This document shows, piece by piece, positions 36,127 to 45,086 of a stretch of 64,000 bases of DNA; within the stretch, counting starts at the first letter, position 1; each line of letters starts with the position of its first letter. The translations under genes and the position numbers were made by a program. Origin of the DNA: Arthrobacter sp. ISL-48 (GTDB lineage: Bacteria > Actinomycetota > Actinomycetes > Actinomycetales > Micrococcaceae); contig NZ_JAGGPL010000004.1 of NCBI RefSeq assembly GCF_018613805.1, forward strand, positions 98,995 to 162,994, read 5' to 3'. The notes under the pieces are model-generated. The model worked only from the letters and a program-made list of their open reading frames with translations, was not told where the DNA came from and searched no databases.

Positions 36127-36167
36127 ACGCGAAGGCAGGCTTGACGCGAAGACCGGGTTAACGCGAA
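36127..36167. repeat. Three ACGCGAA repeats at exact 17-base spacing
   Basis: ACGCGAA occurs at 36127-36133, 36144-36150 and 36161-36167, separated by two unrelated 10-base spacers. The regular phase suggests a protein-binding array. It directly abuts a long hairpin. Confidence 0.75.
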
Positions 36168-36224
36168 AGCGCCGGGGCCCGCAGCAGGAAAATGGGGGAA
36201 AACCTGCTGCAGGCCACCGGCGCT
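36168..36224. terminator. Long hairpin (about 20 pairs) between Ppx/GppA and proC
   Basis: AGCGCCGG (36168-36175) pairs with CCGGCGCT (36217-36224), GGCC (36176-36179) with GGCC (36212-36215), and GCAGCAGG (36181-36188) with CCTGCTGC (36203-36210). Only one C/A mismatch and one bulge interrupt it, and the 14-base loop is A/G-only except one T. No T-tract follows, so it may be a terminator or a structured RNA element. Confidence 0.6.
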
Positions 36225-36391
36225 CCGGGCAAACATCCCCATGCTTGCCGCATCACTCGCACCCTCAATGAGGCAATACCTACGTTAGGGACCTAAGTTG
36301 TGAGCGAGCTGCAGCGAACATGGGAGTCCGCTGTGAATCGCTGCAGGAGTACTTTTCTGCAGGGCGGCGGTCGAACTGCAATGATGGATCC

Positions 36392-37225
36392 ATGAGCAAC
36401 CGAATCGCATTCCTTGGCTGTGGATCCATGAACGAAGCCATCCTCAGTGGCCTGCTGGAGGGTGGAACAGACCCATCCGACATCGTGGCCACTGTCCGGC
36501 GGGCAGACCGGGCGGCCGAGCTGGCCGAACGCCACCACGGGATCACCGCCATCGCCGGCGAGGAGGAACCGGACAACAACAAGCAGGCCGCCAAGGGCTC
36601 CGCCGTCGTCATTCTTGGCGTCAAACCGCCGGGGATCGCCGACCTGGCCAGGGAGATCAGCGGATCGCTCTCGCCCGGGACCATCGTCATCAGCGTCGCC
36701 GCAGCTGTCTCCCTGGCGCAGCTGGAAGCCGCGCTGCCGGACGGCCAGCCGGTCATCAGGACCATGCCCAATACGCCCGCCAAGCTGGGCCGCGGCGTCG
36801 TTTCTGTATCCCCCGGCAGCCACTGCACACCGGAGCAGCTTCAGAAGGCCAAGGACATCCTCAAGTCGGCGGGAACCGTGGTTGAGGTGCCGGAGGACCA
36901 GGTGGATGCGCTCTCAGCCATCAGCGGTTCAGGACCGGCTTACGCGTTCTACCTGGCGGAGGCCATGGCTTCCGCCGGCGTCGAATTAGGCCTGCCCCCT
37001 GAGCTGTCACTGCTCCTTGCCCGGGAAACAGTGGCTGGCGCAGGCTTCATGCTGGCCGAGCCAGGGGCCGATCCATCGGCCCTTCGCAAGGCCGTGACCA
37101 GCCCCAACGGCACCACGGAGCGCGCCATCGCGACTTTCGATGACCGCGGCATTCCGTCGATCATCGCTGCCGGCGCCCGGGCGGCCGCGGACCGCGCGGC
37201 GGAGATCACCAAGCAGCTCGGCTGA
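36392..37225 (+). CDS. proC: Pyrroline-5-carboxylate reductase
   Basis: Last step of proline synthesis, reducing pyrroline-5-carboxylate with NAD(P)H. The 277-residue product has the Rossmann start RIAFLGCGSMNEAILSGLL, the RTMPNTPAKLGRG loop and the ProC signature DALSAISGSGPAYAFYLAEA. The ATG at 36392 fits the family start. The 331-base region upstream contains the ACGCGAA array and the hairpin. Confidence 0.96.
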   Translation: MSNRIAFLGCGSMNEAILSGLLEGGTDPSDIVATVRRADRAAELAERHHGITAIAGEEEPDNNKQAAKGSAVVILGVKPPGIADLAREISGSLSPGTIVISVAAAVSLAQLEAALPDGQPVIRTMPNTPAKLGRGVVSVSPGSHCTPEQLQKAKDILKSAGTVVEVPEDQVDALSAISGSGPAYAFYLAEAMASAGVELGLPPELSLLLARETVAGAGFMLAEPGADPSALRKAVTSPNGTTERAIATFDDRGIPSIIAAGARAAADRAAEITKQLG

Positions 37226-37257
37226 TTGTCCCGCTCCAGTGGCCCAGCTGACGGGCG

Positions 37258-37944
37258 TTAGGGCCGGGCCGCGAAGCGCTCCAGCAGATCAACGTGGCCG
37301 GATACGATCAACATGTCGCGGGAAGATACTTTGGTCTCCGGGCGGGCGTAGGTGAAGTCCTCGCCCGGGGATTTCACGCCCACGATCGTCACACCGTACT
37401 TGGACCGCACTTTGGATTCGTCCAGCGTGAACCCGACCGTTTCACGTGGCGGGTACATCTTGACGATGGCGAAGTCGTCGTCGAACTCGATGAAGTCCAG
37501 CATGCGGCCGGAGACGAGGTGGGCGGCCCGGACGCCGGCGTCAGCCTCCGGGTAGATGACGTGGTTGGCGCCGATACGGGTGAGGATTTTTCCGTGCGAC
37601 GGCGTGATGGCCTTGACCCACAGGTGCTCGATGCCCAGGTCCACCAGGTTCACGGTGATCAGGACCGAGGACTCGATGGACGTCCCAACGCCCACCACCG
37701 CGGAACTGAACTCCTGCGCGCCGAGCTGGCGCAGAGCGTCGATGTTGGTGGCGTCAGCCTCCACCACATGGGTGAGGAGCGGAGCCCACTTCTGGACCAG
37801 GGTCCGGTCGCGTTCGATTGCAAGCACCTCGCGGCCCTGTTTCACGAGCTGTTCTGCGGTGGAGGAGCCGAAGCGGCCCAGCCCGATCACCAGGACTGGC
37901 GCGTTATGGGCGGGGCGGTTGGGGGCGCCTGAGGAATTAGCCAA
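37258..37944 (-). CDS. TrkA/KtrA-type potassium uptake regulatory subunit
   Basis: A 228-residue cytoplasmic gating subunit. The N-terminal RCK domain binds nucleotide (VLVIGLGRFGSSTAEQL, then EADATNIDALRQLG). The C-terminal RCK_C domain ends VSSRDMLIVSGHVDLLERFA. The best start is the TTG at 37944, with AGAGG upstream and an 8-base overlap with the channel gene; no ATG gives a sensible N-terminus. It pairs with the TrkH-type channel. Confidence 0.91.
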   Translation of the reverse strand: MANSSGAPNRPAHNAPVLVIGLGRFGSSTAEQLVKQGREVLAIERDRTLVQKWAPLLTHVVEADATNIDALRQLGAQEFSSAVVGVGTSIESSVLITVNLVDLGIEHLWVKAITPSHGKILTRIGANHVIYPEADAGVRAAHLVSGRMLDFIEFDDDFAIVKMYPPRETVGFTLDESKVRSKYGVTIVGVKSPGEDFTYARPETKVSSRDMLIVSGHVDLLERFAARP

Positions 37945-39370
37945 TGATGGGCCTCTCTTCCGGGTAGTGGTACAGCTGGCTGCGCTGGCGCAGTGCCAGG
38001 CCGGCAGCAAGGGTAACGGTGCCCACACGGCCTGCGAACATCAGGACGGCAAGGACATAAACGCCCGACGGTGGAAGTTCCGCGCTGAGATTCGTACTCA
38101 ACCCGACCGTGGCGAAGGCCGAAATGGTTTCAAACAGCACCCGGTCCAGGGACGCTCCACTGATCTGCAGGAGCAGGAAGGCGCAGACGGAGACAAGTGT
38201 GGCGCCTGCCACGATCACTGAGATTGCTACGCGCATGGTGCCCTGGGGGATGGTCCGGCCGTAGACCTTGACATCGGCATCGCCACGGGCCTCGGCCACA
38301 ATGGCAAGGAACATCACGGCGATGGTGGTCACCTTGATGCCGCCTGCGGTGGATGCCGAGCCACCTCCGGCGAACATCAGGGCATCCGTAAGCAGCATGG
38401 TGGTGGATTCCAGATGGTTCTGTTCCACGAGGTTGAAGCCGCCGGACCTGGTCATGACGGAGGCGAAGAGTGAGTGCGTGAATTTGTCGGCGATGTTCAT
38501 GGGCCCGATGGTCCGGGCGTTGTCCCACTCCATGAGGGCCCACAGCACGGTGCCTGCCGCCAGCAGGATGAAGGACACCTGGATGGTCAGCTTGGTGTGC
38601 AGGTTCCACTTCTTCCAGTTGAGCCCGTTCTGCTGCAGGACCATGACCACGGGGAAGCCCAGGCTGCCGAGGAACACGCCCAGCATCAGCGGAACCAGGA
38701 TCCACAGATCCGTCTCGTAAGGCACAATGCCGTCCGAATGCGGGGTAAAGCCGGCGTTGTTGAAGGACGAGATTGAGTAGAACACGCCGTGCCACAGGGC
38801 CTGCCAGAACGGCTCACCCAACAGCAGGAACCGGGGAACCAGGGCCAGGGCCAGCACACCCTCGATCACCACGGAGGTCGTGATGACAATCCGCAGCAGG
38901 GTGCCCACCTCACCCAGGCGGCCTGCGTTGTTCATGGCCTCCTGGGCAATGAGTTTGCCGCGGACACCGAGCTTCTTGCTCACCATCAGGGCCAGCAGCG
39001 AAGCGAGTGTCAGTGTGCCCAGGCCGCCCACGAAAATGCCGACCAGGATGATCACCTGGCCGAAGAAGGACCAGTGCACCGCCGTCGAAACCACCGTCAG
39101 GCCGGTGACGCACACAGCGGATACCGCTGTGAACAGCGCCTGGTGCAACGGCGTGGCTGCACCGCTGGCTGACGAGATGGGCAGCGAAAGCAGGAAAGTG
39201 AACACCAGACAGACGGTGGCGAACGCGCTGAGGGCAAGACGGGCGGGCGAGGTGTTGGCGATATCGTCAATGACGTCGCGGAGCCGCGTGAAGATCCAGA
39301 GGCCTTCCCGCTCCGGTCCGGCGGCTTGCCAACTGGCGGGGTTCCGGGGCCTCGACTGGCTTTCCGTCAT
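37937..39370 (-). CDS. TrkH/KtrB-type potassium channel subunit
   Basis: A 477-residue membrane protein with four repeated M1-P-M2 units and ion-selectivity loops (for example TAVSAVCVTGLTVV, FYSISSFNNAGFTPHSD, SVMTRSGGFNLVEQ, ISAFATVGLSTNLS). Together with the downstream RCK subunit it forms a potassium uptake system. It is divergent from the AcuC-like gene. Confidence 0.94.
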   Translation of the reverse strand: MTESQSRPRNPASWQAAGPEREGLWIFTRLRDVIDDIANTSPARLALSAFATVCLVFTFLLSLPISSASGAATPLHQALFTAVSAVCVTGLTVVSTAVHWSFFGQVIILVGIFVGGLGTLTLASLLALMVSKKLGVRGKLIAQEAMNNAGRLGEVGTLLRIVITTSVVIEGVLALALVPRFLLLGEPFWQALWHGVFYSISSFNNAGFTPHSDGIVPYETDLWILVPLMLGVFLGSLGFPVVMVLQQNGLNWKKWNLHTKLTIQVSFILLAAGTVLWALMEWDNARTIGPMNIADKFTHSLFASVMTRSGGFNLVEQNHLESTTMLLTDALMFAGGGSASTAGGIKVTTIAVMFLAIVAEARGDADVKVYGRTIPQGTMRVAISVIVAGATLVSVCAFLLLQISGASLDRVLFETISAFATVGLSTNLSAELPPSGVYVLAVLMFAGRVGTVTLAAGLALRQRSQLYHYPEERPIIG

Positions 39371-39474
39371 CTGTGGCTTGTCCTCGGTAGAAACTGTTCC
39401 TTCAGTAGTAAACCACTAAAGGGCGCCACATTGCCGGGCAGGAGGAGATGGCGTGCTCGGGTAGCCTGTGATTG

Positions 39475-40686
39475 ATGACATACCTGCCCGGTCTCACCCT
39501 GCCCGCGCCGCCAACGGTGGTGGTGTGGAACTCCGCCATGACCGCCTACAATTTCGGCCCGGGCCACCCGATGGCGCCGGCGCGGATGGATCTCACAGCG
39601 CGGCTGGCCAGGAGCCTTGGGCTCCTGGACCTGGCCCACGTCACCGTTCAGGCCCCGCACGTAGCGTCCGACGCCGAACTGGCGACCGTGCACTCACCGG
39701 AGTTCGTCGAGGCAGTGCACCGCGTCAGCGAGGACCCGGCGTCGCCGGACGAAGCCCGGGGCCTCGGCACGGAGGACGATCCCGCCTTCGCCGGAATGCA
39801 CGAAGCCGCCGCACGGCTGGCCGGCGGATCCCTGCTCGCGGCGTCCGCGGTCCTGGACGGCTCCGCACTGCACGCGGTGAACTTTGGTGGCGGGATGCAC
39901 CATGCTGCCCGGGAGCGCGCCAGTGGCTTCTGCATCTACAACGATTCAGCCCTTGCGGTCCGTAAACTGCTCGACGGCGGTATCCGGCGCGTGGCATACA
40001 TCGACGTCGACGCGCATCACGGGGACGGGACGGAAAGCATCTTCTGGGATGATCCCCGGGTTCTGACCATCTCGCTGCATGAAAGCGGGCTCACGCTTTT
40101 TCCGGGCACGGGCTTCGCCAACGAGATCGGCGGTCCGCAGGCTGCAGGCAGCGCGGTGAACGTCGCCCTGCCGTCCGGAACCGGCGACGCCGGCTGGTTG
40201 CGCGCCTTCCACGCGGTGGTGCCGCAGCTCGTCACTGCTTTTGAACCTGAGGTCATCGTGAGCCAGCACGGCTGCGACTCGCACCGCCTGGATCCCCTGG
40301 CGCATCTCAACATCAGTGTTGACGGACAGCGTGAAGCCGCCACCGCCATCGGGAACCTGGCCGCCCGGCATTGCGGCGGCCGCTGGATCGCAACCGGCGG
40401 CGGGGGCTACAACGTCACCGGTGTGGTCCCGCGGTCCTGGAGCCACCTGATCGCCATCGCAGCGGGGCGCCCCGTGCCCCTGCGCGCCCCGGTGCCGGAG
40501 GACTGGCGCTCGTATGTGGAAGACAAGTTCGGCACCGCCACGCCCGCGCTCATGGGCGATGACGTGGAGCTGTGGTGGCGGTCCTGGGAAGTGGGGTTCG
40601 ATCCCAATGACGGGGTGGACCGGACCGTCATGGCCACACGCAAAGCAGTGTTCCCGCTGTACGGTCTGGATCCCTGGTTCGACTAG
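39475..40686 (+). CDS. AcuC-type histone-deacetylase-family protein
   Basis: A 403-residue member of the class I/II deacetylase superfamily. The metal site is intact: NFGGGMHHAARERASGFCIYND, then YIDVDAHHGDGTESIFW, with a further Asp in VSQHGCDSHRLDPLAHLN and GGGGYN near the end. In bacteria AcuC deacetylates acetyl-CoA synthetase. An acs gene lies 29 kb away in this window, so it could be a partner, but nothing in the sequence proves it. Confidence 0.92.
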   Translation: MTYLPGLTLPAPPTVVVWNSAMTAYNFGPGHPMAPARMDLTARLARSLGLLDLAHVTVQAPHVASDAELATVHSPEFVEAVHRVSEDPASPDEARGLGTEDDPAFAGMHEAAARLAGGSLLAASAVLDGSALHAVNFGGGMHHAARERASGFCIYNDSALAVRKLLDGGIRRVAYIDVDAHHGDGTESIFWDDPRVLTISLHESGLTLFPGTGFANEIGGPQAAGSAVNVALPSGTGDAGWLRAFHAVVPQLVTAFEPEVIVSQHGCDSHRLDPLAHLNISVDGQREAATAIGNLAARHCGGRWIATGGGGYNVTGVVPRSWSHLIAIAAGRPVPLRAPVPEDWRSYVEDKFGTATPALMGDDVELWWRSWEVGFDPNDGVDRTVMATRKAVFPLYGLDPWFD

Positions 40687-40787
40687 TCCCGGCCGTTGTC
40701 GCGCACCTGCCATTGCGCCTTTCACAGCAATGGCGCGGGCCGAAATAGTTGATGCCTTTCGGCGTATATGTCGCTAGGGTGGGAGGC

Positions 40788-41360
40788 ATGGTGACAGACG
40801 ACGTATTTGCCGTCATTGCGGAAGCAACCCGGCGCGACATCCTGGTATCCCTTCGTGGAGGGGACAAGGCGGTGGGGGAGCTGGTGGAGGAGTTGTCGGC
40901 CAGCCAGCCCACTATTTCGAAGCACCTGAAGGTTCTCCGCGAAGCGCAACTCGTGAGCATGCGTGCACAGGGCCAGAAGCGCTACTATGCGCTCAACCCC
41001 AAGCCACTTGAGGGGATTGCCAGCTGGCTGGAGACGTTCGACGTCGGCCGGGCGCCCGCCGCCGGAAAGCCACAGGAGCAGACGACTGCGAAGGTTCCCG
41101 CGGGGAAGGACGGCAAGACGCCTCTGCAGTCCGTGACGGACCCTGATGGCGTGGCCGCTCATACGGTAGCGGCCGGCGTCCTGGCCCAAGGAGGCGCCGA
41201 ACTGAGTCCCGCCGTCGTCATTCCGGGCGGCACCGTGGCTCCGCTCAGCGATGACACCGTTCCGCAGCAGATCGGCCGCACCGTTGGCCGCGCCGCCACG
41301 AAGGCTGCGGACCTCCTGGCCAACCTCCCCAACCTGCCGAAGTTCGGCCGCAAAAAGTAG
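40788..41360 (+). CDS. ArsR-family regulator with a C-terminal extension
   Basis: A 190-residue product. The winged helix is clear (VFAVIAEATRRDILVSLRGG, GELVEELSASQPTISKHLKVLREAQLVS). The remaining 100 residues are Gly/Pro/Ala-rich and end in basic LPKFGRKK. GGGAGG stands two bases before the ATG at 40788, so the GTG at 40791 may be the true start. The target is unknown. Confidence 0.86.
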   Translation: MVTDDVFAVIAEATRRDILVSLRGGDKAVGELVEELSASQPTISKHLKVLREAQLVSMRAQGQKRYYALNPKPLEGIASWLETFDVGRAPAAGKPQEQTTAKVPAGKDGKTPLQSVTDPDGVAAHTVAAGVLAQGGAELSPAVVIPGGTVAPLSDDTVPQQIGRTVGRAATKAADLLANLPNLPKFGRKK

Positions 41361-41373
41361 GCCCGGACTCAAG

Positions 41374-41438
41374 TAACTAGCAGTAAGTGTCTAACTAGCA
41401 GTAAGTGTCGGTTTGAGGGCACAAAAGGACACTTACTG
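41374..41438. repeat. 18-base tandem repeat and 11-pair hairpin between convergent genes
   Basis: TAACTAGCAGTAAGTGTC is repeated exactly at 41374-41391 and 41392-41409. GACACTTACTG at 41428-41438 is complementary to the end of each copy, so two alternative hairpins are possible. It lies between the ArsR and lactate dehydrogenase stops and may end both transcripts. Confidence 0.75.
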
Positions 41439-41460
41439 CCAGTCAGTTCCGGGAGAAGGG

Positions 41461-42801
41461 CTATTTGCCGAGCAGGCGGACGTGGTCCGGCGTGAGGTCC
41501 GAGATCTTGCTGACGCCCAGCAGTGCCATGGTGCGGGCCATGTCCTTCTCGAGGATCTGGATGGCCCGGTCCACGCCCGCCCGGCCGCCTGCCATCAGGC
41601 CGTAGAGGTAGGCCCGCCCAATCAGAGTGAAATCGGCGCCCAGTGCCAGGGCGGCCACGATGTCCGCGCCGCTCATGATGCCGGTGTCCAGGATGATGGC
41701 CGCGTCCGAGTTGTCCGCCTCGAAGGCCTGCTTGACGGCCGGGAGCAGGTGGAACGGGATGGGTGCGCGGTCCAACTGGCGGCCGCCATGGTTGGAAAGC
41801 ACCACGCCGTCGGCACCGTGGTCTACCACCTTGCGGGCATCCTCAACCGTCTGGATGCCCTTGACCACCAGCTTGCCCTTCCAGGTTTCACGCAGCCAGT
41901 CCAGGTCCTCGAAGGTGAGGGTGGGGTCGAACATGGAGTTGATGAGGTCCGCCACGGTACCGGTGTAGCGGGACAGCGAGGCGAAGGTCAGTGGCTCGTG
42001 GGTGAGGAAGTTGAACCACCAAGCCGGGCGGTAGGACGCGTCCAGCACAGTCTTGATGGTGAGGGCCGGCGGGATGGTCATGCCGTTGCGGACGTCCCGG
42101 AGTCGGGCGCCGGCTACGGCTGTGTCCACCGTGACCATGAGCGTATCGTTGCCGGCCTTGGCGGCACGCTCAATCAGTTCCAGAGAACGGTCGCGGTCTG
42201 TCCAGAGGTAGAGCTGGAACCAGTTGCGGCCATTGGGGGCAGCCGCTGCAACGTCCTCAATTGAGGCGGTACCCATCGTGGAGAGGGTGTAGGGGATCCC
42301 TGCTGCTTCTGCTGCCTGTGAGCCGGCGTATTCGCCTTCCGACTGCATCATGCGGGTGAAGCCCGTGGGCGCGATGCCCACGGGGAGCCGGGAGGGCTTG
42401 CCGAGGATCTCCGTGCCCAGGTCGATGCTCGAGACGTCCCGCAGAATGCCGGGGCGGAACTCAATGTCAAGGAATGCTTCCCGGGCACGGCGCAGGGTGA
42501 TTTCGCCTTCGGCTGCGCCGTCCGTGTAGTCGAAGGGTGCCTGGGGGGTGCGGCGCTTGGCGATGTCCCGGAGTTCCCAGATGGTGCTGGCGCGCCTGAG
42601 GCGGGCTTCCTTGCTGAACTCTGGCTTCTTGAACTGCATGAGGGGAGCAAGATCGGAGTACTTGGGGATCCGGCGCTTGAGCGCCGCGGGTAGCACGGAA
42701 GGAGATGCGGGGCCGGGAGAGGCAGTGCCAGTGGCCGGGATGTCCGTCGCGTCCGGCGCCGGCGTGGCTTCCGGGTTGTTCGGCTGGATGGTGTGGGTCA
42801 T
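41461..42801 (-). CDS. lldD: FMN-dependent L-lactate dehydrogenase / alpha-hydroxy-acid oxidase
   Basis: Oxidises L-lactate or a related 2-hydroxy acid at the membrane. The ATG at 42801 follows GGAGG and gives 446 residues; a longer reading would run through the operators. After a Pro-rich N-terminus (about 1-60) the FMN barrel shows [24 protein letters not shown] and the active-site signature SNHGGRQLD with its catalytic histidine. The divergent GntR regulator and two operators between the genes fit lactate-responsive control. Confidence 0.93.
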   Translation of the reverse strand: MTHTIQPNNPEATPAPDATDIPATGTASPGPASPSVLPAALKRRIPKYSDLAPLMQFKKPEFSKEARLRRASTIWELRDIAKRRTPQAPFDYTDGAAEGEITLRRAREAFLDIEFRPGILRDVSSIDLGTEILGKPSRLPVGIAPTGFTRMMQSEGEYAGSQAAEAAGIPYTLSTMGTASIEDVAAAAPNGRNWFQLYLWTDRDRSLELIERAAKAGNDTLMVTVDTAVAGARLRDVRNGMTIPPALTIKTVLDASYRPAWWFNFLTHEPLTFASLSRYTGTVADLINSMFDPTLTFEDLDWLRETWKGKLVVKGIQTVEDARKVVDHGADGVVLSNHGGRQLDRAPIPFHLLPAVKQAFEADNSDAAIILDTGIMSGADIVAALALGADFTLIGRAYLYGLMAGGRAGVDRAIQILEKDMARTMALLGVSKISDLTPDHVRLLGK

Positions 42802-42841
42802 GGCTTCCTCCGCTGGTGGGCTGGCCGACAGTGGCCGCATC

Positions 42842-42882
42842 TGTGGTCTAACCACACTGTAGGCCATGTGGTCCGACCACAT
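42842..42882. promoter_or_regulatory. Two LldR-type operators
   Basis: TGTGGT-CTA-ACCACA (42842-42856) and ATGTGGT-CCG-ACCACAT (42866-42882) are perfect palindromes whose centres are 25 bases apart. Both fit the TNGTNNNACNA pattern of FadR/LldR-type GntR regulators. They lie between the divergent lactate dehydrogenase and GntR genes. Confidence 0.85.
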
Positions 42883-42898
42883 CAACTAGGATGGCCCT

Positions 42899-43609
42899 AT
42901 GCGAACCCACCAGCTTGTCCTGCACTGGATCGAAAGTAGGCTTTCCGAGGGCCAGCTGACCGTGGGCGGCCGGCTTCCCGCGGAGCGAACCCTTGCCGAA
43001 CAGCTCCGGGTTTCCCGGACATCCGTGCGCGAGGCCATCCGGATCCTTGAAGCCATGGGGGTGGTCCGGGCCGGGGTGGGGTCAGGTCCGGAGGCGGGAA
43101 CCGTAGTCATCTCTGATCCGACGGCGGCGCTCGGCTCTGCCCTGCGGCTGCACGTTGCCACTCAGCACCTGCCGGTGGCGGACATCGTGGAGACGCGCGT
43201 TTTGCTGGAGTCCTGGGCTGTGGCGAAAGCGAGCCCGGACGCGCCGGAACTGGAAGAGGCGGCCACGCTCCTCGACGGCATGGCCCGCCAGGATCTCGGA
43301 GTCAGCGACTTCCTGGCGTTGGACGTTCGTTTCCACCTGGCCCTGGCCGACGCCGCCGGGAACGCCGTGGTGAGCGCCATGATGGGGTCGCTGCGGGAAT
43401 CCATCCAGGGGTATGCCGCGCAGCTGACGGCCAATCTGCCGGACTGGGAGGCCACGGCGTCGCGCCTGCGGGTGGAGCATCATGAAATTCTTGCCGCCGT
43501 AAGGAACGACGACGGCGCACGTGCGGCCAAGCTGGTGGCTGCCCACATCGAGGGGTACTACAAGGAGGCCGGGCTGGGTTCCGGTCACACGGAGCAGGGC
43601 CGGCCTTAA
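42899..43609 (+). CDS. GntR (FadR-subfamily) regulator, probably LldR-like
   Basis: A 236-residue regulator. The N-terminal HTH is typical (HWIESRLSEGQLTVGGRLPAERTL split, then SRTSVREAIRILEAMGVVRA). The C-terminal FCD domain has the metal and ligand residues LALDVRFHLALADAAGN and VEHHEILAAVRNDDGARA. It is divergent from the lactate dehydrogenase and its start is 17 bases from the nearer operator, so it probably represses both genes until lactate is present. Confidence 0.92.
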   Translation: MRTHQLVLHWIESRLSEGQLTVGGRLPAERTLAEQLRVSRTSVREAIRILEAMGVVRAGVGSGPEAGTVVISDPTAALGSALRLHVATQHLPVADIVETRVLLESWAVAKASPDAPELEEAATLLDGMARQDLGVSDFLALDVRFHLALADAAGNAVVSAMMGSLRESIQGYAAQLTANLPDWEATASRLRVEHHEILAAVRNDDGARAAKLVAAHIEGYYKEAGLGSGHTEQGRP

Positions 43610-43673
43610 AGCGGATCTTTGCGTGCGAGGGAGCTCTGTTAGCGCGGCCCGATCTCCAGGACCTGGCGGGAGG

Positions 43674-44708
43674 TTAGCCGTGTACCGCTGACCGGGCAGC
43701 CCTCGCTGGGCCCGTGCTGCCCCGGACCTCCAGACGGGGCTGGTACCTGCTGCCGGGCACGTCACTGCTTTCCTTCCGGATCAGCGCCCTCATCTGGTGC
43801 CACGCCTGTTGGCCGAGCTCGGTGATGGGTACCGCGGCAGTGGTGAGGGTGGGGGTGGTGTACCGGGCGAAGGGGATGTCGTCAAAGCCCGTAACGGAGA
43901 TATCTTCCGGCACCTTGACGCCGCGTTCATGAAGCCCGCTCAGGAGGCCCATGGCCACCAGGTCATTGAAGGCCAAAATGCCCGTGGCGCCGCTGTCCAG
44001 GACGGCATCCACCGCCCGGTGGCCTGTGTCGAAGTCCGAGCCGCCTTCCAGCATCCGGACCTCTACCTGCGGGTGGGCTGCCTTGAAGGCCGCCAGGCCC
44101 TGGAGCCGGAGCCCGTTGGACGCGCTGCGGGCCGGCCCGGCCAGGAATGCCAGCCGGGTGTGGCCGAGCCCGACCAGATGTTCTGCCAGGTCCTGGACTC
44201 CCTGGCCATAGTCCACCACCAGGCTGGGCACCCCGGCAGTCGCCGTTGTCCTGTTGATCAGGACGAGGGGGTGCAGGGACGGTGCTATTTCCTCAAGTTC
44301 GGCGTCGCTCATGCGTGGTGCGCACAGGACCAGGCCGTCGCACCTGCGCCTGGCCTCGCCGGCCAGGATGGCTTCCTCGCTGGACACCTCGAAGGTATCT
44401 GCGATCAGGATGCGGTAACCGTCCTGGGCTGCTGCCCGGCTCAATCCACGCAGGATCGCCTGGAAGGTGGGGTTGGCGAGGTCCGGCACCACGATGCCAA
44501 TGGTGTCCGTTTTGCCGAGTGCCAGACTGCGCCCGACGGGGTTCGGCTGATATTTCAGCTCTGCCGCAGCCGCGCGCACCCGTGCCGCGATGTCCGGGTC
44601 AACCGTGAAGTTTCCGTTCATCACGCGCGAAACCGTGGCATGTGAGACCCCGGCCTTAACGGCAACGTCTGCGATGCCGATCCTGCCGGTTGCCGATTTC
44701 CTCACCAT
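43674..44708 (-). CDS. LacI-family regulator of the uronate/sugar island
   Basis: A 344-residue repressor-type protein. The HTH (IGIADVAVKAGVSHATVSRVMNG) and hinge (YQPNPVGRSLALGK) are followed by the sugar-sensing domain (IGIVVPDLANPTFQAIL onwards; SVTGFDDIPFARYTTPTLTT). GAAAGG precedes the ATG. It faces the catabolic operon across a 378-base region holding AGAAAACGCTTTCT-type sites, which also occur before the ABC genes at 59.7 and 62.1 kb, so it may control the whole island. Confidence 0.93.
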   Translation of the reverse strand: MVRKSATGRIGIADVAVKAGVSHATVSRVMNGNFTVDPDIAARVRAAAAELKYQPNPVGRSLALGKTDTIGIVVPDLANPTFQAILRGLSRAAAQDGYRILIADTFEVSSEEAILAGEARRRCDGLVLCAPRMSDAELEEIAPSLHPLVLINRTTATAGVPSLVVDYGQGVQDLAEHLVGLGHTRLAFLAGPARSASNGLRLQGLAAFKAAHPQVEVRMLEGGSDFDTGHRAVDAVLDSGATGILAFNDLVAMGLLSGLHERGVKVPEDISVTGFDDIPFARYTTPTLTTAAVPITELGQQAWHQMRALIRKESSDVPGSRYQPRLEVRGSTGPARAARSAVHG

Positions 44709-44802
44709 GGTCTGCCTTTCGTAAGCCCCTGGAGCCAGTGTGCCTGCCCGGGCGGTGCAGGATCAGGGACCAGAGGTGTCATGAGTGAAAGCATATAACG
44801 CT

Positions 44803-44815
44803 ATCGGAAACCGAT
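44803..44815. promoter_or_regulatory. Palindrome ATCGG-AAA-CCGAT before the LacI gene
   Basis: An inverted repeat about 95 bases upstream of the LacI start. It differs from the AGAAAACGCTTTCT sites nearby and may bind another LacI-type regulator or serve autoregulation. Confidence 0.5.
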
Positions 44816-44885
44816 TTCTGCCCGTTTTGCGATTTGAGGGTTGCGGCGCCGCTTACCTGTGACCCACCCTTCTGGAAGTCCTGCC

Positions 44886-44976
44886 AGAAAACGCTTTCTC
44901 CCACGGGGGATAATGGTTGACGGGACCGCGCATCTCTTGATACAAATCATATAGCGGGTCGAGAAAACGCTTTCTC
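44886..44976. promoter_or_regulatory. Two LacI/CcpA-like operators before the uronate operon
   Basis: AGAAAACGCTTTCT at 44886-44899 and GAGAAAACGCTTTCTC at 44961-44976, 76 bases apart centre to centre, fit the GAAANCGNTTTC consensus. The spacing is near seven helical turns, which would allow looping. The remainder of 44709-45086 holds the divergent promoters. Confidence 0.8.
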
Positions 44977-45086
44977 ACGAACTCGCCACAAAACCATCCA
45001 TCAAAACCCAGCAGCACACGGCACCACCCCCCCCGCACCAGCCAGGCCGCCACCGGCCCAGTGTTAAGCCATTGAAAGGGACCACC

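Noticed and set aside
36127..36167. CRISPR-like regular spacing
   Set aside because: Heptamer repeats with 10-base spacers are far too short for a CRISPR array, and no cas genes are nearby.
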